From Lentisphaerota bacterium (lineage in GTDB: Bacteria; Verrucomicrobiota; Lentisphaeria; Oligosphaerales; JABHEG01): a stretch of DNA of 61,103 nucleotides. Below, piece after piece: positions 43,143 through 51,042 of the stretch. The notes beneath the pieces were generated by a model. The model was not told where the DNA came from. It saw nothing but the letters and a program-made list of their open reading frames with translations, and made no database searches. Location: contig JABHEG010000101.1 of the NCBI GenBank assembly GCA_018676675.1, positions 1 through 61,103 of the forward strand, in the 5' to 3' direction. Made by a program: the position numbers and the translations under genes. How positions within the stretch are numbered: the stretch's first letter is position 1; every line of letters begins with the position of its first letter.

Positions 43143-45794
43143 ATGGCGTTCGGCAAACTACGCGTAGCGGGAATGACAGTGACAGCGCTACTGGCAATCC
43201 TTGCGGATTCTGTTGGCGCTACCGCCAAGGACAGAGAAGGGCAATGGGTACGGGATACCCTCGTTGTCGTGTCGACTGGCCGTGATGCTCTTGGCGGGGG
43301 CGTGCCGGGTTCGTGGTTTGCCCACAGCCGGGCAGGGATGGCCGTCTCGCGTGAGCGCGCATTCAACGGCAAGTCGTCGCTGAAGATACAACTCAAGCAT
43401 GGCCTCGGCGGATGCCGGCGCATCGTGACCGTGCCTGGCGGCGAGTTCCGCATGCTCCTCTCCTGCCGCATCTTTGTCCCGAAGGGGCAGTCCTTCAAGG
43501 AGATGCCGTCCGTACACATCTGGCGCGGCGCCCACGATGTCGTCGCGCGTGCAGAGCCCATTGCCCGGCACGGCGAGTGGGTGGAAAGCGTCTTGGAGAT
43601 GGACCGGCCCACGGGGAAGCTGCTCTATTTCGGCGTGTCAGCCGAGTCGGCGGACGGGAAGCAGGTGGCCTATTATGTGGATCACTTCATCCTGGGCGAC
43701 AAGACCAAACCACTCAACTGGTTGGCGAACCCGGACTTTGACCAGGATGCCGGAGACAAACGGCCTCGACTTCTGGCCGACTTCAATCCCGATTTGCTCA
43801 ACGTCTGGACGGCGAGCGACCTTAACAAGGACGGCCTGTTGCACGGCCACGGCGTGCGCGTGGCCAGTTGGGGGAAAGTGGAGTATGACGCCTGCATTGA
43901 CTGGGACAAACGCCTCGAGGAGTTCAAGAAAACGTCCGCCAAACGAGACATCGAAGGCCAACCCCAGATAAGGGAAGGCCTGCCACCTTTCAAGAACAGC
44001 ATGTGCCACCATTCTCCTGTGTGGCACGCCTATCAGAAATCGGGTTTGCTGCGGATCATTGGCGAGAACGACGCCCTGGGCCAAGACAACCTGTGTTGCC
44101 CGTCCTTCCGTAGCGGCAAGGACACCTGCTATTGCGAGTACTGCCAGGGCGATTTCCGCGAGCATCTCGAGAGGAGTTTCACAGAGGAGCAACTGAAGCG
44201 TCTCCTGCCGTGTCCGGTGGACGAGTTTTCCATAGCGGAGCACATCAAGCGTATCCGCCCCACCCATCCGGCATTCAAAATCCTCGACGACTCGATCGCC
44301 CGCGAGTTCGTGCGTGCGCAGTACGTGGCCGAGAAGGGCTTCATTGCCGACATCGCTGCGTCGATTCACAAGGACGCAGCCGAACAGAATCGCGTCGTTC
44401 CGTTCTTCGGCAACCAGGGCGCAGCCTGGGGGGGGAATCGCTTCCCCGTATTCAGCGTAATCACGTCCGAGGTCGTGGATGCGCAGTGCCTGGAGGACTT
44501 CCTCCTGGAACCGTATAGCCGCAGTTCCCGCACTGCCTGGAGCGTGCTCCAATACAAGCTGATGCGCGCGGTGTCGTTCGGACGGAAACCCGTCTGGCCT
44601 CTGCTGGACACGGGCACGTTCAAGAAATGGCCCACCGGGGCGGAGCTCTTCCCCGCGCGGGCATTGAGCCAGGGCGCGGTTCCCTTGCTCATGTGGTCTC
44701 CCAACGCATGGCCGGATGAGGCCACGTATCAGGCGCACGCGGGTTACGCGCGGTTCCTCAATGCCAATCGGGCTCTGTTCCTGAACCGGCAACCGGTGGC
44801 GCGGGTGGCGTTGGTTTACTCCGTGCCCACGTGCTTCTGGCGCCACTTCCACACTTACTGGATTTACTGGCGCGCGGGATCCAATCACGGCAAGTGGATC
44901 GGGCAGGTGGCGCGAGTGCTGGAGGACGCCCATATCCCATACGAACCGGTTGTTTTCGGCCATCCCGATCTTCTCGATGACGAGGAGCAACTCGCTTCGC
45001 TGGATCGGTACGACGTGCTGGTACTCACCGACGTGGACTGTGTCTCCGACCGACAAGCAGAGGCCGTGCGACGATTCAAGAAACGCGGGGGCCGCGTAGT
45101 CGTCATCGGCGAGTTCGGTTCGCGGAACGAGGACTTCATTTCCCGGGCGAAACGGCTCATGCCGCCTGGGCTTCCAACCAGCGTTCTTGAGGATTTCCGG
45201 AACCTGAAAACGTCGCCCGGAACGGTCCGCGCCGCGCGTACGGCTCTGTGCGAGGCCATCCAGCGGCCGCGTGCGGTCATCGAGACCAACGCGCCACGGA
45301 CATTGAGCATGGCGTTCTGGCGGGATGCCGCCGGCCGCCGCCTGAGTCTGCATATGGTCAACAGCAGTGTGGATCTTGAACACCATGCGTTCAGGCCCAC
45401 GACCGGTGTAGAGGTCAGCCTTCGCCTCCCGGAGCGCTTCGACTTCAACCGCATTCGTCTCATCTCGCCGGACAGCCCGCCGGCGGATCTGGCTTTCAAG
45501 CGCCAGGGGGAGACCATTTCATTCCGCGTGCCGTCGGTGCGCTGCTACACGATCGCGGTCCTCACAACGGACAACGAACTGACCGCGGCGAACCTGATCG
45601 CCACAGCTCGTCGGAACCGCGATCGGGCACATGTGGCCGGGCGAAGTGGATCTGCGCTTGAAGGGGACTCCCGCGATCCCCTCGCGGAGGCCGAGCGCCT
45701 CTACCAGGCAGGGCGGTATGCCGACGCGGAAAAACAGGCGAGCACGGCTGTGCAGGCCAGTGCGACGATCTTGAGGAAAGCGAACGATCAATGA
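43143..45794 (+). CDS. Secreted GH42-like TIM-barrel protein, paralogue of upstream gene
   Basis: An 883-residue secreted protein (signal peptide VAGMTVTALLAILADSVGA). An extra N-terminal beta-sandwich (about 30-200) precedes a TIM-barrel-like domain containing a C-x-C-x-x-C cluster (TCYCEYC), a GH42-trimerisation-like domain (about 545-690, VLEDAHIPYEPVVFG, LTDVDC, GRVVVIGEFG), and a C-terminal sandwich (LHMVNSSVDLEHH). The last ~60 residues include a short TPR-like helix pair (AERLYQAGRYADAEKQAS). It is separated from its paralogue by about 80 bases. Function as a galactosidase-like glycosidase is inferred from layout only. Confidence 0.75.
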   Translation: MAFGKLRVAGMTVTALLAILADSVGATAKDREGQWVRDTLVVVSTGRDALGGGVPGSWFAHSRAGMAVSRERAFNGKSSLKIQLKHGLGGCRRIVTVPGGEFRMLLSCRIFVPKGQSFKEMPSVHIWRGAHDVVARAEPIARHGEWVESVLEMDRPTGKLLYFGVSAESADGKQVAYYVDHFILGDKTKPLNWLANPDFDQDAGDKRPRLLADFNPDLLNVWTASDLNKDGLLHGHGVRVASWGKVEYDACIDWDKRLEEFKKTSAKRDIEGQPQIREGLPPFKNSMCHHSPVWHAYQKSGLLRIIGENDALGQDNLCCPSFRSGKDTCYCEYCQGDFREHLERSFTEEQLKRLLPCPVDEFSIAEHIKRIRPTHPAFKILDDSIAREFVRAQYVAEKGFIADIAASIHKDAAEQNRVVPFFGNQGAAWGGNRFPVFSVITSEVVDAQCLEDFLLEPYSRSSRTAWSVLQYKLMRAVSFGRKPVWPLLDTGTFKKWPTGAELFPARALSQGAVPLLMWSPNAWPDEATYQAHAGYARFLNANRALFLNRQPVARVALVYSVPTCFWRHFHTYWIYWRAGSNHGKWIGQVARVLEDAHIPYEPVVFGHPDLLDDEEQLASLDRYDVLVLTDVDCVSDRQAEAVRRFKKRGGRVVVIGEFGSRNEDFISRAKRLMPPGLPTSVLEDFRNLKTSPGTVRAARTALCEAIQRPRAVIETNAPRTLSMAFWRDAAGRRLSLHMVNSSVDLEHHAFRPTTGVEVSLRLPERFDFNRIRLISPDSPPADLAFKRQGETISFRVPSVRCYTIAVLTTDNELTAANLIATARRNRDRAHVAGRSGSALEGDSRDPLAEAERLYQAGRYADAEKQASTAVQASATILRKANDQ

Positions 45795-45837
45795 GCTGTC
45801 CCGTCGCCTCGATCTTGCGGAAGGGAATCATCGACGC

Positions 45838-46671
45838 ATGGACATGAAACTCGGTCTTCACACGTGCGGTTGGGGCGATAGACCAGTGCCTGGGGCCCTG
45901 GTCGCCGCGCGGAAGCTCGGCTACGATGGCGTCGAGCTGGCGCCCGCTTGGCTGGAGAAGGCCTATGACGGTCTTGCAGAGATCGACCGCTTCCTCGTTC
46001 AGGAAGATGTGCCGCTCGCGCCGGCGGTCTTTGTGGGTGGCCCAAGGATCGACGACGCTGGGCTTGCGGAGTCCGTGGACCAGACCACACGCTACGCGCG
46101 TTGGGCCAGGCAGCACGGCGGCGACCGTGTGATTTACAGCACGGTGCAAGGCAAGGATGGGCTTCGAACCAATGAGGAACGCGAGCGCTTGCGCCACGCA
46201 TGGGACGCGGTTGCCGAAGCTGCCGCGGCTGAGGGGTGCACGCCTCTCTACCACAATCACTATGTCGTGAGCCACGAGGTGAGTCGTGCACTGCTTGAGA
46301 AAGATATGGAGCTGATCGATTGGTCCCAGTGGAAGCTCTGCGTGGACACCGGTCACTTGGTGCTCGCGCTCCACGACCCGGTGTCCTTCGTTGAGGAATG
46401 GTCTGACAAGATCGCCTGGATGCACTGCAAGGACGTCAAGACGTGCACGTTCCAGGAACCGGAGACGCATCGCCCCATGGCCACTATCGTTCCTCACTTC
46501 ACCTCGCTTGGTACCGGCGTGGTTGATTTCGGGCGCATTGTGGCCACACTTGCACGAACAGGTTACGACGGCTGGCTTGTGGTCGAGCAAGACGCCAGTC
46601 CAGATCCGTACGCGATGTCAAGGGCATCGTGCCGGCACATGCAGCTCGCGATGGGCCTTCCCACGAGCTGA
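45838..46671 (+). CDS. Sugar phosphate isomerase/epimerase-family protein (IolE/xylose-isomerase-like barrel)
   Basis: A 277-residue single-domain TIM barrel of the AP-endonuclease-2/xylose-isomerase-like group. Metal-site motifs are in order: YDGVELAP, LYHNHYV, CVDTGH, WMHCKDVK and WLVVEQD, giving the usual Glu/His/Asp ligands. Relatives include IolE, IolI and D-psicose 3-epimerase, which dehydrate or epimerise inositols and ketosugars. The HNH and HCKD motifs fit the IolE-like branch. It is the last gene of the plus-strand glycan set and would process a released sugar in the cytoplasm. A second ATG six bases downstream (45844) is an alternative start. Confidence 0.9.
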   Translation: MDMKLGLHTCGWGDRPVPGALVAARKLGYDGVELAPAWLEKAYDGLAEIDRFLVQEDVPLAPAVFVGGPRIDDAGLAESVDQTTRYARWARQHGGDRVIYSTVQGKDGLRTNEERERLRHAWDAVAEAAAAEGCTPLYHNHYVVSHEVSRALLEKDMELIDWSQWKLCVDTGHLVLALHDPVSFVEEWSDKIAWMHCKDVKTCTFQEPETHRPMATIVPHFTSLGTGVVDFGRIVATLARTGYDGWLVVEQDASPDPYAMSRASCRHMQLAMGLPTS

Positions 46672-46730
46672 GTGGTCCGAAGGAGAGGCCGTGGCACCGG
46701 CGGGGCTAACGTCTACTCGGTAGGACTGGT

Positions 46731-46811
46731 GGGGTCAGGCCTTGGGCCTTGCGGTCTGCATTTCTGGAGCTCAGTTTGCCGCGGAGATTACAGACCGCGA
46801 GGCCTGACCCT
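46731..46811. repeat. RAYT/REP-like palindrome with GGGTCAGGCC ends
   Basis: GGGTCAGGCC (46732-46741) and GGCCTGACCC (46801-46810) are perfect inverted ends; GCGGTCTG (46751-46758) pairs with CAGACCGC (46791-46798). The left arm carries seven extra bases. The GGGGTCAGG end is typical of REP elements moved by TnpA-REP/RAYT transposases, none of which is in the window. The element abuts an IS91-type remnant. The ~507-base gap 46672-47178 holds these two and no intact gene. Confidence 0.65.
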
Positions 46812-46946
46812 GTCGACTTCATTCTCCGACACTGCGGCCTTTGGGACCGTCCCGCCTCACGCGCCCCCCCGGCTCCCAAAGAGCCCCGGCAGCTTGACCT
46901 CGAGTTGCAATACGTCGACACCGACGAGTTCTTGATGGCCCTTTGA
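46812..46946 (+). pseudogene. C-terminal remnant of an IS91-type (Y2) transposase
   Basis: The frame reads FILRHCGLWDRPASRAPP, then DLELQYVDTDEFLMAL and a stop (46944-46946). This matches the usual C-terminal tail of zinc-binding IS91-family transposases (LRHCGLW...RAPP...ELxYVDxDxFLA). Everything upstream, including the catalytic domain, is missing; a REP-like palindrome lies immediately before it. It marks an old insertion or transposition scar. Confidence 0.65.
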
Positions 46947-47178
46947 GTTTAGACCCCAAAGGGCACGGGGAAGCTCGCCCTGAAACGCTGGATCTGGACT
47001 GCATTTGTCTGCCCAAGCCCCGGACGTACCCGCAGTGGTGCTCACACATCACCATTCTCGCCCAATTCCTTGCGTCATTCGCAACACCGCTCTAACTTGC
47101 GCTCCCGCGACTCGAAAGCGAATTCCTATTAGTCTCGGTATGACAGACAAGGGAAGCGGTCATCCTTAGGGAAACACG

Positions 47179-49422
47179 ATGCATTTCAGAACAATTCTCC
47201 TTTCCACGACAGCGTTGATCTTTGCGGTTCTAGCGCAGGCAAAGCCGCATGATGACTATCGCGACGAAATACTCGCGACCATGCCGGCGACTCATCCGCG
47301 TCTGTTCATTACCTCTGGGATACTGGAGCGGATGAAGATGGATGCCCGGGAAAAGCCGCTGATCCGCGACGGCGTAAACAGGCTCTATGAAATTGTGGAA
47401 GGCTATCCTGATGTCATCAATGAAGAAACTTACAAAACGGCTTTCTATGGACATGACAAATTCGGTGATCCTGCCGCGCGCGCCGCGTTCGCGTTTCTGC
47501 TCAGCGGCAAGCAGGCCTACGCGAACAAGGGAATAGCGATCCTGGAAGTCGCGGCGCAATGGTATAGCTGGCGCTATGCCGAGGGAAAACCTGTGGGATG
47601 GACTTCCTTTTCCCGTGTTTCCGCCCTCTGCGCGTACGACTGGTTGTATAGCCAAATGACGCCGGAACAGCGCGTGACGATCGGCAAAGAGCTGATCGCG
47701 CATATCAAGCAGTCCCAGGACCACCAATGGATCGTTGAGTCGGGCTTGCAGAACAAGGGTGAGGGCACCAACAGGCCGACCTCCAGTTTCTATGGGACGG
47801 CCATGCTGCCATGGTATGCCGGAATCGTGTTTTACAGCGATGGTCTCGATGACGCGTTTGCCTTGAGGATGCTTGACAAGGGGCTCAAGGACTACATGAC
47901 CATGCTTTCACACCGTAACGAAATGGCGGGGGATGACGGTGGGGGCGCGAATAGCTCGCCGGGGTATTCGTTCGGTGACGCGGTTGTAACCGAATGGTAC
48001 TTCTTCTACACATGGAGAGCGATTACCGGAAGGAATATCGCGGAGGAATTTCCCGGCATCGGGCTGTTGCCGCACTGGGTGCTTTACGCGGCGATCGTGG
48101 GAGCGGACGGTCAACTATATGAACATGGCACCGGCGGTTCATGGCACTACAGCAACAAACTAACCATGAACCTGCGATACCTGGCGCAGTACAAGAATTT
48201 CTTTCCGGATTCCCCCTGCGGTAAAATTGTCGATTACTTCATCTATCGTTCAGAAGAGTTCCGGGACAATGCTCATGTCTACGCTTCACCCCTCTGGCGT
48301 CACAAGGGGTATCTGCCACTGTATCTCTTCTTCTACAATTACAGCAAAGCCGCTGACTACAAATACGACAGACATTTCTTCGAAAAGCTGCCGCGCGCCT
48401 GCTTGTTTGAGAATCTCGGTCAGACCTACATGAACAGCGGTTGGGAGCCAGGTTCCACATACGCGATGTTCACGTGCGGAGCCAAGAGTGGAAGTCACAA
48501 GCAGCATGACGAGAACCATTTCGTCATATACAAAGGGGGGTTCCTCGCGCTGGACTCCGGTAGTCGTTCGGCTTCCGGTTACAAGGACTGGCTTGATGAT
48601 ATGTGGCACGACAGCAATTACTACTGCCGGAGCGTCGCCCACAACATGGTCACCATCCGCATGGAGGGAGAGAAATGGCAGGGGTGGCCCGACCCGGAGT
48701 ACGCGGTGGCGAACAACGCCGGCACGTACAAAACCACTGGCGGAATCGTCAGGGCGTTTGAGACAAACAGGCACTATACATACGTAGCCGGTGACTCAAC
48801 AGCCTGTTACCGCCCGGAAAAGGCCAGAAAGGTCCTCAGGCAGTTCGTCTACATTATGCCGGACCTGTTTGTGATCTATGACACCGTGGAATCTGTCACG
48901 CCTGAACAAGTTAAAACGTGGCTTCTACACTCACAGAATGAGCCACAGGTGAATGGTGACACATTCTCGTTTGACGAAAATAGGGGACGTCTCTTTTGTC
49001 GTACCTTCCTGCCAAGAAAGTGGAAGCGTGAGACTATCGGGGGCGCCGGGAAAGAGTTCTGGGTCGATGGCAAAAACTACCCGCTCGGCAATACGCGTCT
49101 TGAAGAAATCAAAGAGAAAGGTATCAAACCTATCTGGGGAAACTGGCGTGTGGAGCTTCGCGCGGAAGAGCCGACGGCCAAGGTCACTTTCCTGAACCTG
49201 ATTCAAGTCGGCATGGCTGACAAGCTCGGCAAAATGGTTGAGTCAAGTTATGTCCGTGACGGCGAGCGAGAAGGGGTGAAAGTCACTCACGACGGTGTGG
49301 AATATACGGTTCTGTTTGATACAGAGGACGCTCCCAGAGGCAGTATCAAGGCCACAAGTGATGCGACGGAACTTTTCGCGAATGAGTTGACGAAGAGAAT
49401 TCAGGAAGAAGCGGCTTTCTGA
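47179..49422 (+). CDS. Secreted heparinase II/III-family polysaccharide lyase-like protein
   Basis: A 747-residue secreted protein (signal peptide TILLSTTALIFAVLAQA). An N-terminal alpha/alpha toroid (about 40-380: MPATHPRLFITSG, GWTSFSRVSALCAYDWLY, GYSFGDAVVTEWYFFY) is followed by a heparinase II/III-type beta-sandwich (KQHDENHFVIYKGGFLALDSGSR; RQFVYIMPDLFVIYDTVES). Such enzymes cleave uronic-acid polysaccharides such as heparin-like glycans or alginate by elimination. Base composition by eye is more AT-rich than the neighbours, and the gene lies right after a transposase scar, so recent acquisition is possible. No convincing promoter was found upstream. Confidence 0.88.
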   Translation: MHFRTILLSTTALIFAVLAQAKPHDDYRDEILATMPATHPRLFITSGILERMKMDAREKPLIRDGVNRLYEIVEGYPDVINEETYKTAFYGHDKFGDPAARAAFAFLLSGKQAYANKGIAILEVAAQWYSWRYAEGKPVGWTSFSRVSALCAYDWLYSQMTPEQRVTIGKELIAHIKQSQDHQWIVESGLQNKGEGTNRPTSSFYGTAMLPWYAGIVFYSDGLDDAFALRMLDKGLKDYMTMLSHRNEMAGDDGGGANSSPGYSFGDAVVTEWYFFYTWRAITGRNIAEEFPGIGLLPHWVLYAAIVGADGQLYEHGTGGSWHYSNKLTMNLRYLAQYKNFFPDSPCGKIVDYFIYRSEEFRDNAHVYASPLWRHKGYLPLYLFFYNYSKAADYKYDRHFFEKLPRACLFENLGQTYMNSGWEPGSTYAMFTCGAKSGSHKQHDENHFVIYKGGFLALDSGSRSASGYKDWLDDMWHDSNYYCRSVAHNMVTIRMEGEKWQGWPDPEYAVANNAGTYKTTGGIVRAFETNRHYTYVAGDSTACYRPEKARKVLRQFVYIMPDLFVIYDTVESVTPEQVKTWLLHSQNEPQVNGDTFSFDENRGRLFCRTFLPRKWKRETIGGAGKEFWVDGKNYPLGNTRLEEIKEKGIKPIWGNWRVELRAEEPTAKVTFLNLIQVGMADKLGKMVESSYVRDGEREGVKVTHDGVEYTVLFDTEDAPRGSIKATSDATELFANELTKRIQEEAAF

Positions 49423-49459
49423 AGAGCAATTGACTTACGAAAGATCAGTAGTGAGGAAC

Positions 49460-49470
49460 TGGGGTCAGGC
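49460..49470 (+). repeat. TGGGGTCAGGC motif, left of GH32 gene
   Basis: TGGGGTCAGGC repeats the end of the REP-like palindrome at 46731. Its inverse CTCTGACCCCA lies on the other side of the GH32 gene. It probably represents a RAYT-type element remnant. Confidence 0.4.
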
Positions 49471-49536
49471 ACATCGACTGAGTGAGGCCGCACGGGTGCC
49501 CCCTACATATTTTCTGCCAGCGGAAGGACCTGCGCC

Positions 49537-50888
49537 ATGGCCGACGAGAAACCCAGCGGACAGTGGTCGGACTACGACGAGCGGTACCGCCCACAGTTCC
49601 ACTTCACTGCCCCCGCCAATTGGATCAATGATCCAAACGGGCTGATCTGCTACGACGGCGAGTACCATCTCTTCTATCAGTACAACCCCCAAAGCCGTAA
49701 TGCTCACTGGGACGATAAGCCTGTCCACAGTGCTTCGTGGGGCCATGCCGTCAGCCGGGACCTCATCCATTGGGAGCATCTGCCGGTAACCCCCATTCGC
49801 TCGGGATCGGGCAGCGGCATTGTGGACCGTGGCAACACGGCCGGCTTCGGCGAAGGGGACGAGGATGTTCTCATCGTCTTCTGGGTCGGCAGTCTCTCCT
49901 ACAGCAGGGATCGGGGGAGGACGTGGAAGCACTACGAGGGGAATCCCTTTCTGCCGAGGCATGCCGACCCCTTTGTCTTTCGCCACGAACCCACGAAGCA
50001 GTGGATCCTGGTTTCCTTCATCCATCCGGACCGTCCGGACGACTTCCTTTTCTATCGCTCCAACGATCTCAGGAACTGGACCCTCACGAACCAATACAAG
50101 GGCAAGCTCCATGAATGCCCGGCCGTCTTCGAGATTCCCATCGAGGGTGAAAAGCCCCGGAAATGGATTTTCCACTCGGGCAACGGCGAGTACCTCATCG
50201 GCGGTTTCGACGGGAAGGAGTTCCACGAGGAGGCGGGGAAATTCCGGATGGACTATGGCACGTTCTACGCCTCGCAGTGCTGGCACGGGCGCCCTCCGGG
50301 GGATGGACGGGTCATCCATATCGCTTGGATGAATGGCGGCCGCTTTCCCGCGAATATGCCGTTCAACCAGCAGCTGACTTTCCCGTGCGAGTTCACACTG
50401 CGTCGCCTCCCCGAGGGGCTGCGCCTCTGCCGACAGCCGGTTCGGGAGATCGCGCGGCTCTACGACAAGGTCGTCGTTGCACGAGACAATGCGGTGCTCA
50501 AGCCCGGGGAGAATCTCCTGAGGGGGCCGAGGGCGATCTCTTCGATATCGAGTGCGATATCGAGATGACCCAGGCGACAGCGGTGACGTTCACGATTCGG
50601 GGCGAGATCATCCGCTATGATCGTTCCGAGGGGAAATTGCGTGCCGGAGCAAGAGAAGCCCCACTGAGACTGTCGGGCCCATCATTACGCCTGCGACTGC
50701 TTGTCGATCGGGCATCGATCGAGGTGTTCGCCGATTGGGGTCAAGTAGCCATTACACACAGCTGCCTGCCGAAGCCTGAGAACCAGGCTCTCGCCCTGGA
50801 GGTCGAGGGGGGGGCGGCACGAGTCCGACGCATCCGCGTCAACTCACTGCGATCCGCTTGGCGGACAGAAGCCGGTACCACACCTTAG
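49537..50888 (+). pseudogene. Glycoside hydrolase family 32 gene with a frameshift
   Basis: The frame from ATG 49537 (GGAAGGA upstream) encodes the GH32 five-blade propeller. Nucleophile D32 is in WINDPNG, acid/base E193 in HECP; the RDP motif reads ADP (D144 kept, Arg lost). It then stops at 50568. After a five-G run (50522-50526) another frame continues GAEGDLFDIE, then LRLLVDRASIEVFADWG, the GH32 C-terminal sandwich, and stops at 50888. One extra G would restore a protein of about 450 residues. GH32 enzymes hydrolyse fructans or sucrose. There is no signal peptide. The break is either a real mutation or a sequencing error. The truncated product (343 residues) would keep the propeller but lose the sandwich. 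Confidence 0.85.
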
Positions 50889-50977
50889 CTGCTAGCAGTT
50901 GGCAGAAGAAGAAGCCGGGGGCACACATCCGCACTCGGCCCTCCGCGAGTCCATCTGTTAACACTGCTAAGGAACTC

Positions 50978-50988
50978 TGACCCCAATG
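50978..50988 (-). repeat. CTCTGACCCCA motif, right of GH32 gene
   Basis: Read on the minus strand this is TTGGGGTCAGAG, the inverse of the TGGGGTCAG motif at 49460. The two face each other around the GH32 gene, about 1.5 kb apart. Confidence 0.4.
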
Positions 50989-51042
50989 CCCAGAATCAGC
51001 CCCGAATGAGTTTCCGAACGGGACGGCCCCCCGTCAGTACGG

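Noticed and set aside
43638..45386. 582-codon minus-strand open frame opposite the GH42-like gene
   Set aside because: Shadow of a real gene; composition rich in Arg, Val and His with no recognisable domain.
49537..50888. Programmed ribosomal frameshifting in the GH32 gene
   Set aside because: No slippery heptamer or following pseudoknot is evident, and no GH32 enzyme is known to me to use frameshifting.
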